From Alteromonas halophila (GTDB lineage: Bacteria > Pseudomonadota > Gammaproteobacteria > Enterobacterales > Alteromonadaceae): a DNA stretch of 64,000 nucleotides. Location: contig NZ_BMXP01000001.1 of assembly GCF_014651815.1 (NCBI RefSeq), forward strand, positions 461,934-525,933, given 5' to 3'. Below are positions 61,236 through 64,000 of this stretch, piece by piece. The stretch's first letter is position 1; every line of letters starts with the position of its first letter. The notes under the pieces were generated by a model. It had not been told where the DNA came from and searched no databases. It saw nothing but the letters and a program-made list of their open reading frames with translations. Made by a program: the position numbers and the translations under genes.

Positions 61236-64000
61236 ATGAATACCAAGAACTTAAAAGCTTATGCCCCAACAGCACGTAGCCAGTTTATGGAGGCGGTAGC
61301 TAAACGTGCAGCTCACTTTGGCATATACGAAGATGAAATTGTGCCAGTCAGCTTTCAGGGCAGCACGGCTATTATTGAAGGAAATGCCTTTACTAAACAG
61401 CAGGGTGAACAGCGCAAGCGGCTTGAAAAGCGTATAGAAGAAAAGCCCTTAGCGACATATAAAGAGCGTTTCGACTTGTTTGTTCGCGAGATGGCTTATA
61501 CATGGTTTAACCGTCTTGCTGCGCTCCGATATATGGAGCTTCACGACTACTTTGAGCATGGCTTCAGGGTATTAAGTAACCCAAGCAATCAAGATGGTTT
61601 GCCGGAAATCCTAGACCATGCGGCAGATGTTGCCGATATGTTGGGGCTGGATAAAGCACAAATCATCGAATGGCAATTATCCGGTGATAAACAGGAAGTG
61701 TTGTACCGTGAGTTATTACTTGGCCAGTGCCATCACTTGCATAGCGTTATGCCGTTTTTATTCGAGGCCATTGATGATGCAACCGAGTTGCTGCTGCCTG
61801 ATAACCTTACCAAAACCGATTCCATTCTAAAGGGGCTGGTAAACGATATTCCTGAAGAAGACTGGGAACAGATCGAAGTCATCGGTTGGCTTTATCAGTT
61901 CTATATTTCCGAGCATAAAGATGCTGTTATTGGCAAGGTGGTTAAATCAGAGGATATCCCGGCGGCAACTCAGCTGTTCACGCCAAACTGGATTGTTAAA
62001 TATCTGGTGCAGAACAGCATTGGTCGTCAGTGGCTGGCTACTTATCCGGATTCGTCCATCAAAGCCAAGATGGAATATTATATTGAGCCTGCTGAACAAA
62101 CCGATGAGGTAAACGCTCAACTAGCAGCTATTACGCCAAGCCGTATTGACCCGGAATCAATCAAAGCACTTGACCCTGCATGTGGTTCGGGCCATATCCT
62201 CGTTGAAATGTATGAAGTGCTCCGCGAAATTTACTTAGAACGGGGCTATCGGCTGCGCGAAATTCCAGAGCTGATCCTCACCAAAAACATCTACGGGTTG
62301 GATATTGACGACCGCGCGGCGCAGCTCACTGGGTTTGCACTTCTTATGAAAGCCCGTGAAGACGACCGACGTATATTCCAGCGCGTTCAGGATGGCAGCG
62401 TAAAACTCAACGTTTATGCATTACAGTCAACCGAAGGCTGGGATAGCGCATCTCTCTGGCAAGCACTGAACTTAGACGGCAAAGCTAAACAAGGCAGCAG
62501 TGGTGACTTATTCGCAGAATCTACAAACGTCATTCCCGCGCACGCGGGAATCTACGCCGAATACTACGACTTGCTGAAATACCTGATTATGTCATTTGAA
62601 CAGGCGAAAACGTTAGGCTCATTGATTCAAATTGATCATCAATACCTGCCAACGCTTGAGAAATTTAAAGATGAGTTGCTAGAAAAATTGCAAGGCACTG
62701 ATCCGACGGCAATTGCAGCCGCAATCCAGCTATTACCTGTGATTGAGCAAGCTACTGTGTTAGCTGAGAAATATAGTGCCGTCATTGCTAACTCACCATA
62801 TATGGGTAGCAAAGGGATGAACTCTCTATTGAAGAAATTTGCTAAAGAAAATTTCCCTTACTCTAAATCAGATCTTTTTGCATTATTTATGGAAAGAGCG
62901 TTTTTCTGGCTTTCAAAATTTGGCGTTAATGCTCAAGTGAACATGCAATCATGGATGTTTCTGTCAAGTTATGAAAAGCTGAGGAGTAACATCCTCAGCA
63001 CGAAAACATTTATTACTATGGCTCATTTAGGGGCTAGAGCATTTGGACAGATATCTGGTGAAGTTGTCCAAACTACAGCTTGGGTCATTGGGAATTATCA
63101 TCTAGGTAGTTTTCAGCCAGTCTTCTTCAGACTTATAAGTGGAAACGAAAAAGAAAAGCAAATTTCATTAAAAAGCAAGAGATTTAGACATTCTCATACA
63201 GCACAACAAAGCTTTTCCAAAATTCCCGGAAGCCCAATTGCTTACTGGTTTAATGACTCTTTTCGAGAGCTATTTTCATCGAATAAAAGTGTTTTAGATT
63301 TCTCAAAAGGATCAACTGGACTTCAGACAAGTAACTCTGAAAAATTTCTAAGATATTGGTGGGAAGTTTCAGCAATATCAAATAAATGGTTTAGATACGC
63401 TAAAGGCGGAGAGTTTAGGAAATGGTATGGGAATGTTGAGCATGTGGTAAATTGGTTTAATAACGGCGCTGAAATTAAAGAATACGTCGTTAATAAATAT
63501 CCGTACTTAAATGGAAACTATGCATTAGTAGTGAAGAATGAGAATACATATTTTGAAGAGGGGCTACTAACTTCTAGGATTACTTCAGGTGGCTTGGGAT
63601 TTCGTATCAAAAAAGCAACAGAGCTATATGCGGATGCATGTACAGCTGCTTTTCCTAAAGACACAAAAATATTCCTTGGGCTCTTAAATTCGAAGCTTTC
63701 AGGATTAATTCAACAGCTAAACCCAACAATCAACTTCCAAGCAAGTGATCTACAGAAATTTCCTATTATTTATCCTGAAAATTCAAATGAATTTATTAAA
63801 TTGGTAGATGAAGCGATAAGTGTAAGCAAAAGAGACTGGGACGACTTTGAAACATCAAGAGACTTTGTCGAATCACCAATAATAAAAAGCGATAGATTGA
63901 TAAATGCCTCATTCGACAATTATTTAGATTATTGTAAAAATGAATCCGAGACCCTGAGGGGGATCGAGGAAGATATTAACAAAACAGTAATTGAAAGTTA
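61236..64000 (+). CDS. pglX: BREX adenine-specific DNA methyltransferase PglX (3' end outside window)
   Basis: 921 codons are seen; the family has about 1200. It methylates the BREX recognition motif and helps distinguish phage DNA. SAM motif I is DPACGSGHILVEMYEVL; motif IV reads NSPYMG rather than the usual NPPY. N-terminal helices (LKAYAPTARSQFMEAVAKRA) match type 1 PglX. A palindromic repeat lies in frame at 62529-62556. From about 62780 the DNA becomes visibly more AT-rich, which suggests the target-recognition part was swapped. pglZ and brxL are expected beyond the edge. Confidence 0.93.
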   Translation, partial: MNTKNLKAYAPTARSQFMEAVAKRAAHFGIYEDEIVPVSFQGSTAIIEGNAFTKQQGEQRKRLEKRIEEKPLATYKERFDLFVREMAYTWFNRLAALRYMELHDYFEHGFRVLSNPSNQDGLPEILDHAADVADMLGLDKAQIIEWQLSGDKQEVLYRELLLGQCHHLHSVMPFLFEAIDDATELLLPDNLTKTDSILKGLVNDIPEEDWEQIEVIGWLYQFYISEHKDAVIGKVVKSEDIPAATQLFTPNWIVKYLVQNSIGRQWLATYPDSSIKAKMEYYIEPAEQTDEVNAQLAAITPSRIDPESIKALDPACGSGHILVEMYEVLREIYLERGYRLREIPELILTKNIYGLDIDDRAAQLTGFALLMKAREDDRRIFQRVQDGSVKLNVYALQSTEGWDSASLWQALNLDGKAKQGSSGDLFAESTNVIPAHAGIYAEYYDLLKYLIMSFEQAKTLGSLIQIDHQYLPTLEKFKDELLEKLQGTDPTAIAAAIQLLPVIEQATVLAEKYSAVIANSPYMGSKGMNSLLKKFAKENFPYSKSDLFALFMERAFFWLSKFGVNAQVNMQSWMFLSSYEKLRSNILSTKTFITMAHLGARAFGQISGEVVQTTAWVIGNYHLGSFQPVFFRLISGNEKEKQISLKSKRFRHSHTAQQSFSKIPGSPIAYWFNDSFRELFSSNKSVLDFSKGSTGLQTSNSEKFLRYWWEVSAISNKWFRYAKGGEFRKWYGNVEHVVNWFNNGAEIKEYVVNKYPYLNGNYALVVKNENTYFEEGLLTSRITSGGLGFRIKKATELYADACTAAFPKDTKIFLGLLNSKLSGLIQQLNPTINFQASDLQKFPIIYPENSNEFIKLVDEAISVSKRDWDDFETSRDFVESPIIKSDRLINASFDNYLDYCKNESETLRGIEEDINKTVIES
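62529..62556 (+). repeat. palindromic repeat inserted in frame in pglX
   Basis: GTCATTCCCGCG CA CGCGGGAAT: 9-bp perfect arms at 62532-62540 and 62543-62551, encoding NVIPAHAGIY. This peptide is the hallmark of the dispersed GTCATTCCCGCG repeat in many proteobacteria. It falls between ...DLFAEST and YYDLLKYL of the methyltransferase and keeps the frame. Confidence 0.8.

Overview
This looks like a chromosomal segment of a marine gammaproteobacterium of the Alteromonadales (Alteromonas/Salinimonas-like). The pointers are a laminarin-type GH16 plus TonB-receptor locus, tesA-ybbA-ybbP, folX-yfcH, trpL-trpEGD(CF)BA divergent from rnm-yciO-scpA-scpB-rluB, and recN next to bamE. Genus was judged from gene content and protein resemblance only; no search was run.

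Layout. 1-5073: 3'-truncated Atm1-like ABC exporter, moaA, a GNAT acetyltransferase, a CheY-TPR protein. 5193-9085: two tRNA arrays around gltX (three tRNA-Val on the minus strand; one tRNA-Ala and three tRNA-Glu on the plus strand), rich in repeats and hairpins. 9278-21471: M14-like peptidase, dusC, a pair of exported amidohydrolase-family proteins, tesA/ybbA/ybbP, and a NarL-type two-component system. 21576-27400: TonB receptor and multidomain GH16 lipoprotein with LacI-type operator palindromes upstream of the GH16 gene. 27605-34738: small membrane and cytosolic proteins, yfcH-folX, tqsA-like exporter, PepSY-PhoP-PhoQ-like operon. 34746-41467: complete trp operon with leader peptide and attenuator, but trpB carries an internal deletion of about 47 bp that removes the PLP-lysine motif and shifts the frame. 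41605-45441: rnm-yciO-scpA-scpB-rluB. 45543-52529: solute-binding protein, aldo/keto reductase, DUF445, tpm, a repetitive lipoprotein, bamE, and recN with a LexA box.

52530-64000 is an accessory region: a palindromic MITE-like element, an AFG1-family ATPase that reads like a nuclear gene for a mitochondrial protein from a microalga, an IS30 transposase remnant, and a type 1 BREX phage-defence operon (brxR, brxA, brxB, brxC, pglX; the window ends inside pglX). A perfect inverted repeat sits in the spacer of the promoter in front of brxR and is the likely autorepression site.

Most unusual items: the eukaryote-like AFG1 gene, the broken trpB in an otherwise intact regulated operon, three sequence-divergent but structurally identical hairpins each running into the first bases of a tRNA-Glu, and the palindromic repeat inserted in frame within pglX.
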